DNA of 64,000 bases from Adiantum capillus-veneris (Eukaryota > Streptophyta > Polypodiopsida > Polypodiales > Pteridaceae), in NCBI GenBank assembly GCA_014529385.2, contig CM043942.1:23676491-23740490 (forward strand), in the 5' to 3' direction. Below, piece by piece: positions 22,901 to 34,900 of this stretch (position 1 is the stretch's first letter; the number at the start of each line of letters is the position of its first letter). The position numbers were made by a program, and so were the translations under genes. The notes under the pieces were generated by a model. The model was not told where the DNA came from. It made no database searches and worked only from the letters and a program-made list of their open reading frames with translations.

Positions 22901-25900
22901 GTTGCTGGTCTGCTTCAGAGTATGTGTGGGTGTGACAGTGTGTGTGTGTGCACGCGTGTTGCGGACAGCAGTTCAGGTTTGGCGCTTTGTGTGGTACAGA
23001 CACTGGTGTTGCTAACAACAGTTCAGGTTTGGCGCTCTCTGTAGCACAAACAGTTTCCGAGTATTACTTACGTTAGGCGCAATTCATTTTCAGTCAATAG
23101 ACTTGTGTACAGAGGACTTTTTTGGGTGCAGTATTGTTGGCAGTGTACATAATTTTGTTATTTTGGCTTCCAGTAGTTAGCAGTACATAACATTAAGCTC
23201 TCAGTGTATGTCCGATTCAGCCGTGCCCTTTATCAGCTCATATAAACGTAGAAAACAGATGGCACCTGAGTCTTCGGAAATGGGTGAAATTCAAGCTTGT
23301 TTGTCTGAAGATTTTGAAGGTGCTCGGAACGCTTGGGAGGGGCAGGAACGTGCTACTGAAGTGCTCATTCCTGCGCAAGCTTTGATGGACCCAGTGGCGC
23401 AATATGCCTTAAATGCAGTTATTCTGTTCTTCTCAGGCAAGATGCCTATTGCACAAGATGTCGGTCAGTGGGTAGACTTTCTTCTTAAACGCCAAGCGGC
23501 TCGAGGTGTTTACTTCGGTGCCAGAGGATTCTATGAAGTTTTGTTGGCAGACACTGATGCACGTAATATGTTGCTTGAGTTGTCTCGGTTGTTCTTTGGT
23601 ACTCATATGACACATGTATTGCCGTGGGCCCTTACCAAGGACTATCAAAGTCTAATCTGTCATAAGTGCCCGGTATGGGTGGAAACTCTCAATTTCCCAC
23701 GCACTTGGCGCCACTTTCTTCCTATGCTTGCCTCACGTTTGGGAAAAGTAATTTGTCCTCCTAAGCTTGATGCCAATACAAATTGTTTTTGTGTGCTTTG
23801 GGATACGGATGTTCCCACCCCTGAAGGTATTACTGTCAATTCGGGAGACCCTCTCATTGGGAAATGCCCTTTTAAGCTCAGATGGGGAAAATTTGCAAAT
23901 TCATGTTTTCGCTGTGGAAAATTTGGTCACATGCAATCTGAATGTTCTGAGCCTATTTTGCAACCCACTCCTTCCGTTGTTCCTCAGATTGTGATTTCTA
24001 CTGAGAGAGAAGTCCCTCATCCCTAATTTGCCGCTGTTACGGCTTCTGCGCTGCCTTATGTTTTATCTGTGGATAAAGGCAACGTCAAACCTGCTGTTTC
24101 CCACAATCCTCAGGGTAAAGGAAAGTCTGTGTCTACTCCTGAAATCAAAAATAAGGGGGAAAAGGTGGACTCGGTGGATGGATCTCCCTGGGTGACTCCC
24201 AAGAAAACTATTAAGATCCGTTCGCAGCTCTCCTCTTGTAATTATGTACCTCCTAAAGTGAAATCTGCGGGGAAAAAACCTCTTCCCTGTGATTATAATC
24301 GCACTCTTTCGGATGCATTGAATAAGGTTGTGCACTCTTATAGAGATGCTGTGGTTCATGGTACTTCTCAATCACTTGTAGGCCTTGTGGCCTCTGAGAC
24401 AGACATGCAGAACACAGCGGTTGAGTCACGAGTTGCTGACGTTGATGTGCTTATGGGCACATCAACTTAGTCCCTTGCTTACTTTGCCTCTGTATATATC
24501 TCTTCAATGCATAGTTGTGTTAAATGCAATTCATATAATGTGCGTGGGTTATGTAACCCTGACAAATGGAGATTAACCTGGCACTATGTGCATACGTGTA
24601 TGGCAGACATTGTGGTTTTGCAAGAGCATAATCAACATGAATATGCTGGGCAATGCTCGTACTTTGCGGAGTACTGGATAGCATATGCTGGATTGTCGGG
24701 TTTTTCAGGTGTTTTGATTATGGTTAGGCATGAGTTGCAGCCTGTTCTGGTGTATAATGATACAGAGGGTCATTGGATGGTTGTCCAATGCATGATCAAT
24801 GGCCAAATTTATGAATTTGGTGGTGTCTATGCGTATACGGCTTCGGGACAACGAGTTGCGTTGTGGCGTGAGATATCTTCTTATCCATGGATTTCCAATG
24901 CCCTGCTTTGTGGTGATTTTAACAATGCACCCGCTTTATAACACCACAGGACATTCCCACATGCTTAGCATAGAATTGCAGGCCTGGATAGATCTTGTGG
25001 CATGCACACAGATGTTGGACTTGTGGACCTTCTTGCATCCTAATGTTTCGGGGTACACTTTTCAACATAATGCTTTTTCTACATATCGTGCCAGATTGGA
25101 TCGATGGTATGTCCTCGCATGCAACAATTTGATGAGTTTGTATGCGAAATGCACATAGATCGTTCTTTGCTTTTATCTGATCATACTCCTGTTGTGATGC
25201 TGTTGCGCTATGGGCAACAATGCTCTGATCAACCGCTTTCTAAGAAACTCCTGCTGCACATGAACAATGCTTATCTTTCACATGAAGCATTCTGCGAGAT
25301 GATTTATGATATTATTCCCCCTTTAGTTGCTCAAATGTATCTTGATCCTGATGTTGCTTGGATTTTCTTTGTTGCACGAGTACAGAGTGTAATTCAGGAC
25401 TATATTAAGCAATACATGTTTCAATTACATGGCGTTGTTGACGACGCCAAAACATCTGTATCAATAGCTCCAACTCTTAGCTGCCACACGTTCATTGTCA
25501 GAAAGGGAATTAATAGCCCTTTGTCAGGCCTGGGTGAGTTTGCAGCATAATGATAAACGAAAATTGGTTAAATGGCAGACTCGTGCTCACCATTGAGCTT
25601 TTATGGACAAGGGATGTGCCTCGAAACAGTTTTTTAAGCACTTGCATCATTCAAGGGCTTCTCAAACTATTAAGCGGGATATGTTCCGACCGGGAGCCTG
25701 GACAACCTCGAAGCGTGAGCTTGCGGATTCCATGGTGTCACATTTTGGGAATGTTTTCTCTGTCCCCCCTCCCTGCGGCATCTGCTGAAGTTATTAATGC
25801 ACGCCAAATTTTGTTATCTACATTGCATTCAATTGTCCTGTCTCATGATGCTTTGCCATAGAGGCAGATTTTACTAAAAATGAATTGCATTCGGCATTGC

Positions 25901-28900
25901 TTTGCTCTTGGTAGATGGCGTTTGCCTGGTTGGACGTGCTCACTGTGGAATTTTTTATCGCCTTTTGGGAGTCTCTGAAAGAACCTTTGCTTAACATGAT
26001 GAACATTGCATGGGCGAAGCAGTGTTTGCGGATGTCTTGGAAAGAGGGTTTGCTGAAGTTATTGCTCAAACAACCGCAATAACTTCAGCAAACCCTCTTT
26101 CCAAGACATCCGCAAACACTGCATTGGCGGTCGTTAACTCTCATTGGCGGTTATATATAAAATCTTGGCTAAAATCATTGTGAATCGTATCAAGGAACCT
26201 CTTATGGTTGGTATCCATTCTGCGCAGTATGGCTTTATTCCTCGTCGCCAGATTTTGGATAATCTGGCTAATGTATTGATTGGAATGGAATATGTAAAGT
26301 ATACCCAGCAGGATGTTCTTGTGATGATGCAGGTGGACATTCAAAAGGCTTTCGATACGGTACAATGGGATTTCATTGCTGTCATGATGCGGGCCCTTGG
26401 ATTTGGTCCTATGATGGCTAATGTGGTATACTTCTTGTATGCTCACAGTACATCTTCAGGCCTCCTTGATGGGGAGCTGACAGAACCTTGGCCTCTTGGA
26501 TGCTCGATGAGACAAGGTTGCCCGCTTAGCGCCTTGTTATATGCTACTGCCACCCACTCCTTGTTGTTCTATGTGGATCATTTAATTTCGCTCGGTCGTC
26601 TTCATGGGCTGAAATTACTGACTGGTAAAGACTTCTCAAGGCAGGCCTATGTTGACGATTCATTGTTCATGCCCCGCAATAACCAGGATGATGTGTGTGA
26701 AATTATGTCGGCATTGAATACATTTGGCCTGACAGCAGGCCTTAAGGTTAACTTTCACAAATCTAAACTCTTGCCTCTGGATGTTTGTGACTGGCATCGT
26801 CTTTTGTGGCCTGGTGAGATTCTTGATCCGCAGGTGGTGGTCAGGCACTTAGGATACCCTATCGGCTTGCAAGTAACCAAATTACCAATACACATCAAAT
26901 TGATTGGGTTATGCACAGGCTGAATGTCAAATTGCACTATTGGAAACTGTCTACATGGCCGCTACATGTTCGACTTCGAATTGTGCAAAGTATCATGATG
27001 GCATACATTCAATTTTGCTTGCCGTTGTTACATTGGCCTCGCTCCCGTCTCTCATTCCTTATGTCCAATATTGTATCTCACTTGTGGTGCACTAGTGCTC
27101 ATAAGAAAGGCCTCCGTTTGTTAGCAATGGAGAAATTTTGCACTCTGAAGCGTCTTGGGGTTTGAATATTTTGGACCTTTGATGCCATGCATTGGCAAGG
27201 AAGGCTGTGTTATTACCTACTCTTGTGCCGCAATCTCAGCCTTGGACAATTATGGTTGCTGATCTCTGTCGGCACGCTACTACTACTGCTTTTGGTCGTT
27301 GGCAGACTTCCCTTTGGGAGATTGTGTTTGGCAAGATGGCTGGTTATGTTCTGGGTTGCTTATTCACCTCTGCCTTGCTCTCCGCTTGGAAAGTTGTTAC
27401 GGATCATCTCTGTTGGCATGGCAGGCAGTAAGCAGATGGGAATTCCTTGCGTTTGGAAAGCATTCACTGGAGTAAAGTGTTTTCTCTTACCCTCGTGGCA
27501 TATGCACAGTGGATGATGTGGTGGATTCATCTCTCAATTTTCTTACCTTTTCTCAAGCAGCAACACGTTTTGGGTTGGGCTTGCATTATCGTCAGATTTG
27601 GCGCCTGCTTCAGCTTGTGACGGCTGATTTTCTCCCTATTCCGCTGTTGGCAGGTGGTTGCCGTATTCAGGATTGGACTCTATGGGATACTCCTATGGAT
27701 GCAATTTCTGCCCTTCATATCTATGCTTCTCTTGTGCAAGACTCTTGGCTGGCTGATCACTGTAATGCGCTCTGGGCTTTGCACAAATCTGAACGATGGT
27801 GGAGACAGGCTCTCACTGCGATTTGGAAGTCTCGCTTGCCTCTTAAGGAGCGTCTGTTTCTTTGGCGTTGTTTGTTGGGAGTTCTTCCAGTTGGAACTCT
27901 CCTTGCAGCGTGTCGCATTAGCTCCTCTCATTGTGTCAGCTGCCTCGTTGCTGATGAGAATGTCAGACATTGTAGCGTGGATAATGTGTCGTCCTCTCTA
28001 CAGTGGGTGGTCCTCAGTGCAATGTGCGAGACATTCTCACTCAAACAGACTGAAAACAGGAAACAATAGACACACCCTAGCTCACAGAGACACAAGAGCA
28101 GCAGTAGAGTAGACCACAACAAGTGACTCGACTATCTCAAAGCATTGATAGAGGCTTTGGCGTGGCAGCACACTCAGTTCCAACCCAGGACTCACAAGTA
28201 CAATGGGGTGTCGAGGTTCATATGTGCCGGGATGGTGAAGACGTGCTCTGTGTATAGACTCACTGCTCTAGAGGACTATGCTGGACCAAAGGTGAAGACG
28301 ATGATGATAATGACCCAACGGCTCATAAATGTCAGCCACCTAAGCCAATCTCCAAAGTGAGTGGTGGTGGTGACCTGGCCACGATGTCCACTAGACCACC
28401 GTCCGTATCTTGTCACGTGTCACTGCCCAGCCCAGCCCAGAGAGTCCGTCCAGAGTCCGACTAGTGTGAGGCCAGACCAACCGTACTAACTGAGTGTCCT
28501 GTGAAAGTGACACTGTAGCCTGCTACAGGTGGCCCGCCACAAGACCGCTCACCGTCTCGGTGAGAGGAAATATTGAAAAACTAGGAGATACTGAAAAAAT
28601 GTGAAATAAAACCAATAGGTACTGCATGTACATCTTTCTTGAAGCAGGTGCTTGGCCCACCCATCCAAGAAATGATTGCAGCTGGCAAGAGAATTCAACT
28701 TTGGAGGAGGAGGTTTCTTTGCTCGATCACAACACAGGATGGCGGATTCTTATGCAGAGATGATGACAAAGAATTTAAAGAAGTTCCAAGTAGAGTGTGA
28801 AGAGCTGTAGCAAACTCTTGGCACTTCTCGAGCTGAAAAGGAATGAAGTGTAGTCCCTCTAAAGGAGGCATATGAGAGGCTCTTGAAGGAGTTGCAGAGG

Positions 28901-31900
28901 CCAATCGTAGTTGTTGAGGGAGAGCATGAAGGGTTCACGAAGCAGATTGAAATGTAGCCTTCTTGACACGAAGCAGAATGAAACGCAGACTCCTTGACGA
29001 GAATTTTTGGGTTGCAAAGGGAGCTTGAGGCTACTGAAGATGATCCCGTTTCTTGTTTCTGATATCTACTCTGTGGGTTCTGAAGATGGAAGAATCAAGT
29101 TCTGCGCCTCAAGAGATTCAATTAAATGTAAAACTTCTGGCTGATCCATCTCCAGTAACCTGCCGGTAACTTTTCTTGCGTGATCCTGTACTAAATGATC
29201 TACAAAGTGGATACAGCTTCTCTCCCAACATCAATCTCTGTTGTTGAGGAGGAGCTGATGCTAAGGCTGATTCCAAAGCTGTAATCGGCATAAAGCCTGT
29301 ATCAGATGTGCTCAAAGGCATTCCAGCCATTTCATAGCTATTGGCTCCTTGAAGAGATACTTCTGAGCCATTCCTAGACGTCTGAGAGTAGCGTAGTGGC
29401 CGGTTCCGCCACGAGAAATCATCTGCTGAGGCAGAAGCGGTTGCTGCTGAGGCTGGGTTTATTAGATAGGGCAGGGGTGGGCAGGGGCGAGGGGCTAGGG
29501 ACTAGAGGCTAGGGCTAGGGCTAGGGACTAGGGGCTAGGGGCTAGGGACTAGGGACTAGGGGCTAGGGGCTAGGGGCTAGGGACTGGGGACCAGGGACTA
29601 GGGGCGAGGGGCTAGGGACTAGGGGCTAGGGGCTAGAGGCTAGGGGCGAGGGGCTAGGGACTAGAGGCTAGGGGCTAGGGAACATGGGCGAGGGGCTAGG
29701 GACTAGGGACTAGAGGCTAGGGGGTGAGGGACCAGGGACCAGGGACCAGGGGCTAGGGGCTAGGGACTAGGGATTAGGGACTAGAGGCTAGGGGCGAGGG
29801 ACTAGGGACTAGGGGTGAGGGGTGAGGGGGAAAGGGGGGCGAGGGCGAGGGGGAAGCGGAGGGTTAGGGCGAGGGGCGAGGGGATGGGAAAGGGTGAGGG
29901 CGAGGGGAAAGGGGGAAGGTTAGGGCGATGGCGAGGGCGAGGGGAGGGGGAGGGATTAGCTCAAGGGTGAGGGGGAGATGGGAAGGGTAGGGTGATGGGT
30001 AGGGTGCAAATAAAGAGCACGCAGCTATCATGAGCAAGAGAGATATCATGATCTTGGAATTCTTCTTGCAAGACGGGTTCGGTGAAGGGAGTTTGCTAGA
30101 CACAGAGGAGAGCTTTGTTCTGGTCTGAGAAGCAGACACCAAAGGGGTTGATGTTTGAAGGGGGTTGAACTGCTGTAGAAGAGATTTCTTACTGCTTTTA
30201 TGCTTCTTCATAGGCTCAGGTGGCACATTAGATTGAGTTGCTGTGGAATCATTTGAAGAGGGTGTTCCTTCAGGCAAAGAGTGAATAGAGACTCCATAAC
30301 AAGGCATAGATTTGGTAGCCTCCAACCACTCAAGCAGATATTCGTCTGACCCTTCAGGTGTAGTAGGCTGCTCTTGTTCAGGGTTGGTTTCCATTGACAA
30401 AGAAACTTGTTGCACCACTGGATCCATACCTCCTTCCAAAAGGATGGGTTGCATCGGGGAGCCAGAAGTTTGTATCCACATTGCGTCGTTTCCCCAATCA
30501 TGAAGTGCTTTAGTGTGTCGCAGCATGGTCTTCCAATGAGCAAAGGAAATCCGCCCTCAACCTGGGGAAGACGAACCACCACAAAATCCAAGTTAAAAGT
30601 AAAGTTTTGTACTTGCAGAGGCACATTGTCCACGATGCCCACTGGGTATACTGTTCGTTGATCGGCCAATGTAACTGTGAAGGGGGCAGGGCGAGTAGGC
30701 TGTAGACCTAGAGCTAACATAGTGAACTTGGGCATCAGGTTGATGCCAGATCCACCATCCACTATCACTCCTGAGAATTGCCTACCCAAAACGGACACTG
30801 TCAGGCGAGGGCTTCTATAATCAGTGAGTGGAGCAGCAGGATTGGATATCATATAGGACTCTGATGGTCGCACTTGGAGGTGCCCGCCACTAGGACCTGC
30901 TCCAGGATAAAGTGATTGAATCATAGCAAGGGTGTCACCTCTAAACTTTGCATCTAGTCGCAGCATGTCATAGAGGGACACTTGTTGGAAAGTGTTCTTC
31001 AAGACTGTCTCTGCTGTAAGCTTCTCTTTTTCTACCTGTTGTTCCTCTGGTACCTTGATCTTCTGTAGATCGGAAACTGCTTCCAAGAAAGCTTCATCAA
31101 TATCGGAGAGCAAAGATTTGGATTCTTTGATGGCACTGGGGGATGGCTTGTTAATAGCTGCAGGCGGGGTATCCACTGGTGTGAGATTGTGTGGGGGAGT
31201 TGAACTTGTTGCAATGCTAAGACCGAGAGCGACTCTCTGGGCCCGGGTGAGGACGCGCGATGGCTTCTCTACCAGCTGCGGCGGCTTATTTTTAGGGGTA
31301 ACCACGTGGGTAGAAGGGGGACATCAAATTGAGCTTGGGAAAGGCAAACTCATTCTGGCTTTGACTTGGGTTCGAAGCCGTGGATGCACGAATTTTAGGG
31401 CAATCTTTACTGTAGTGATCCTTCATATCAGGGCAATGCCGGCATTTGCTTTGGTAATGACCATATTCCCTGCATCTTTAGCACAAAATGGGCCGATTCA
31501 CTGGACGAGTCGAAGGACGAGGTGGTCCTTGCTCTATGGAGTTAGAGGTGGAGGCTTAGAAGCTGTGAGGTGGAGTGTGAGCATGGGTGTGATAAAAGCT
31601 CTGAGAGGGAAAAGTGCTTTGCATACCTGGCATTGGAGGGGCTGTCAGCAAAGGTGGCATATGGTGTAGATGGCCACAGGAAGAAACCATGTTGGATGCA
31701 GGTGCTGGCCCTTGCTGAAGAGAAGGACCAAGACCTTGTTGTATTTGTCACAATCCCTTGAGGTAGTAACAGTCCTTGTCCTCATGTCGAGATTTTTCAC
31801 AGAAGTGGCTGTAACCCCGACGGGGACATTCATGTGGAGGGTGCCCTGGAGAGCGGCATGAGCTACACCAAACCGTAGCCTTGGTCTCTTGCTGACACTT

Positions 31901-34900
31901 GAGCTCTTCTAGCTCGCGCTTAATCCGTTCCAATGCCTCGTGATGTGGAGGCTTCTCTTGTCTAAGAGAGAAGGACCTCTCCTTTTGAAGAGCTCGCTGT
32001 AACTTTAGGGCTTCCAGTTCCCTACGTAAAGAAGTTAAAGGATCAGAAGGACTTTCCAAAAACAAAGAGAGGGTCTCCATGTGAGGGGGGTTGGTGAACA
32101 GCTTCCTAGTCCCCTCTATCCTCGTAGCAGCTGCGATGAACTCCTCCAGAGTGGTGTCGGGTCGGAGACTCTCTCGTAGTTTTTGCTGAGAACTTTTGGG
32201 AAGCGCCTTCTCCACCCACTTCTTAACCATGACTTCACCGGGTTGCTGAGGAAGCTTGGCAGCTAGAGACTTGGTCTTAGTCATAAGCTCTGCAAAAGTC
32301 TCCTCTGGCTTGAGCACCATGTTGGCCAACTCATCCAACACCTTCTCCTGGTAGTCACCTGGCCTGAAAGCTGCACCAAACTGCTGTCTTAAGGCTGTCC
32401 AAGTTGCAAAATGGTTCTCTGCAAAGTGGCTGTACCATTTGTCTGCTAAGCCGTCCAAGGTGGATGGAAAAAGTACCATATAAGCATCTTCTCTGTTAAG
32501 ACCACGTCCTCTACAGAGAGATACGAACCTCCGTGCATGGTCGTCAGCATCCTCCGAAGAAAGTCCTCTGAAGGTAGGGAACTTGATATTTACCTTGGCC
32601 AAAACACTAGCTAACGGCTCCATGGCCCCTTGTGTAGCCTGTTGCACAATAGCCTGTTGTAGCAGAATAGGAGAGAGCTTTACTGGAGAACGTGATCGAG
32701 AAGATGCGGGACCGGATGAAGGAATGGGTGATGTCGTATGTGTAGGTATAGGTGATGAGGTTGATGGACTCTACAAGGTGTCAAAGGTCGTCTTCTGTGA
32801 TAGTACTTCAGAGGGCTCAGTAGTGTGCTTTGACGCTTGATTGACCGCCTTGTATGGGTCATGCAGCGACCACCAATCGAACCAACTTTGGCAAAAGGGG
32901 CCCTTAACTGTGGGCTGAACAACAAAGGTCTAGACTAGGACAAGTGAGGATAAGGACCAGACCACATGGTCCAGGACCACCAATGACTAGACCACCTAGC
33001 TGGACCAAGACGAGGAGAACTGTACCAAGGCGAGAAGGACTGGACCAGGACTAGGGACTAGACCAAGACCAGAGACGAGGACCAGAGACTAGGGACTAGA
33101 CCAGGACCAGAGACGATGACCATAGACTAGACCAGGACGAGAGACGAGGACAAGAGACGATGACGAGGACTGGTTGGACCAGGGCGAGAGAGGACCAGAC
33201 CAACAAACTAGCAACCCAAATGCAAGCAAAGGGGCGAAGCTCGGTAACAACGAACTAGCTTCACGATTTGTATCTCCACAGAGAGTGAGACTTCATGTGA
33301 GGTCCCACCGTGATCGCCAAAATGAGAGCACCTGTAGCGCGGATAATGTGTCATGCTCTCTATAGTGGGTGGTCCTCAGTGCAATGTGCGAGACAATTTC
33401 ACTCAAACAGACTGAAAACAGGAAACAAGAGACACACCCTAGCTCACAGAGACACAACAACAGCAGTAGAGAAGACCACAACAAGTGACTCGACTATCTC
33501 AAAGCATCGATAGAGACTTTGGCATGGCAGCACACTCAGCTCCAGCCCAGGACTCACAGGTACAATGGGGTGTCGAGGCTCAGATGTGCCGGGATGGTGA
33601 AGACGTGCTCTGTGTATAGACTCACTGCTCTAGAGGACGATGCTGGACCAAAGGTGAAGACGATGATGATAATGACCCAACGGCTCATAAATGTCAGCCA
33701 CCTAAGCCAATCTCCAAAGTGAGTGGTGGTGGTGACCTGACCACGATGTCCACTAGACCACCGTCCGTATCCTGCCACATGTCACTGCCCAGCCCAGCCC
33801 AGAGAGTTCGTCCAGAGTCCGACTAGTGTGAACCAGGCCAGACCAACCGTACTAACTGAGTGTCCTATGAAAGTGACACTGTAGCCTGCTACAAACATCT
33901 GCTTTGGGATTGTCGCTGCACCAGGACATTCCTTCGATGCGTTTCTGCTTGTATAAATCTTCGATTTCCCTCGGCGGCTTTCCACAAACGTTTCTGGCTT
34001 TTTGGCATTCTTCCGACTTCCCTCCAGTGTTGTACCATCTTCTTCACATGGGTCGGATTTTGGTCGCTATGGTCTATGAGGCGCAATCTCCGTATGTTTC
34101 ACCGTCGTGAGGCGGACCCTTTTCCATCCTTCAAGATTTCGTTGAGGCAATCGTTACATTTTGCCATTGACACTTGGGACATATCCCTGGAAATCTTGCA
34201 ACTCTTCTATGTTTGCTTTTAGCGATTTTACGTCGCAGAACACAGTTGTGTTCTTCCCCTTGTATCTGATCCTTTTGGTGGGTTCTCCTCGGTTTGAGGT
34301 TTCCCACTTGTAAATTAATCAAATCAGATTTACAAAAAAGTGTGTGAGTTGTTGGTGCAGGTGATGAAGCTTTAACGGAAAGCTTGCCTTCTCCCTCGCA
34401 CTATGTAGCGCAATGATTCGGCTCTCGCGCAATTCTCTCCCCTCTTGAATACAGAATCGTGATGCCCCGCTCGAGGGCTATTCATGTGTATGTACAGTTA
34501 TGTGGGTTCATGCGCGTATGCCGAGGCAAGAGCCTCTTGTCCAGGTGAATTCGGAGAGATTTCACGCGAGAAATCTCGTCCAATTGAAAGGGCAAGTAGC
34601 TCAACAGGTGCAAGAGTACGAGGGCTTTCTACGGATGCGATCGACACACGAAATGGAGCCCAAAATAGGAAATTAAAGGCTGTGTATTTTTACAAGTTTA
34701 GGGTTTTGGCCTTAATCGATCCCTAATACTAAAACCCCCAGGAGGTCCGGGGAAGCGATGGGATCATTGTACATGTGATCTGGTGCATTTGTGGGGCAGA
34801 AAACAGAGAATTCAGCGTGCTGCAGGTTCTCGTAAGGTTTGGGAAAGTGCCTGTAAGCGTCGGGAAAGTCACTCATTGCATGGGTTTTCTGTCTGTGAAG

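Larger units (their letters stand above)
27971..33893 (-). mobile_element. Gag-protease-only gypsy element inserted in LINE ORF2
   Basis: LTRs at 27971-28527 and 33333-33893 start TGTAGCG and end CTGCTACA. The flanks are GACAT (27966-27970) and AACAT (33894-33898). Deleting the element and one flank joins LINE codons NVRH to LLWDC in frame. Gag and an aspartic protease are on the - strand; no RT, RNase H or integrase is present. Where pol should be lies a G-rich heptamer minisatellite. The element is 5.9 kb and must be non-autonomous. Confidence 0.93.
22740..34339 (+). mobile_element. L1-type LINE inserted in the chromovirus 5' LTR
   Basis: Complete by structure: a 5' UTR with an imperfect repeat of a CAGTTCAGGTTTGGCGC unit (about 22970-23035), ORF1 with a zinc knuckle, ORF2 with endonuclease, RT and a C-terminal zf-RVT region, and a short A-rich end (ACAAAAAA). 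The target duplication is GTGTGTGAGAGTAGTTGTTGG (22719-22739) on the left, and on the right the same without AGTAG (34340-34355). Its own length is about 5.7 kb once the inner gypsy (27971-33893) is set aside. Multiple frameshifts show it is inactive. Confidence 0.9.

Noticed and set aside
22800-23044. Overlapping ORFs on both strands in the LINE leader
   Set aside because: They cross GT repeats and the tandem CAGTTCAGG unit; position and composition fit a 5' UTR.
24063-24371. Antisense ORF opposite LINE ORF1
   Set aside because: A shadow of the sense frame without recognisable domains.
29461-29860. Interstitial telomere tract
   Set aside because: Unit length matches, but no TTTAGGG unit is present; the repeat is GGGGCTA/GGGACTA and lies inside a retroelement. 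Kept only as an analogy.
29864-30526. 220-aa ORF as an independent gene
   Set aside because: It is the shifted continuation of the inner gypsy protease frame (HDWGN context), then runs into the minisatellite.
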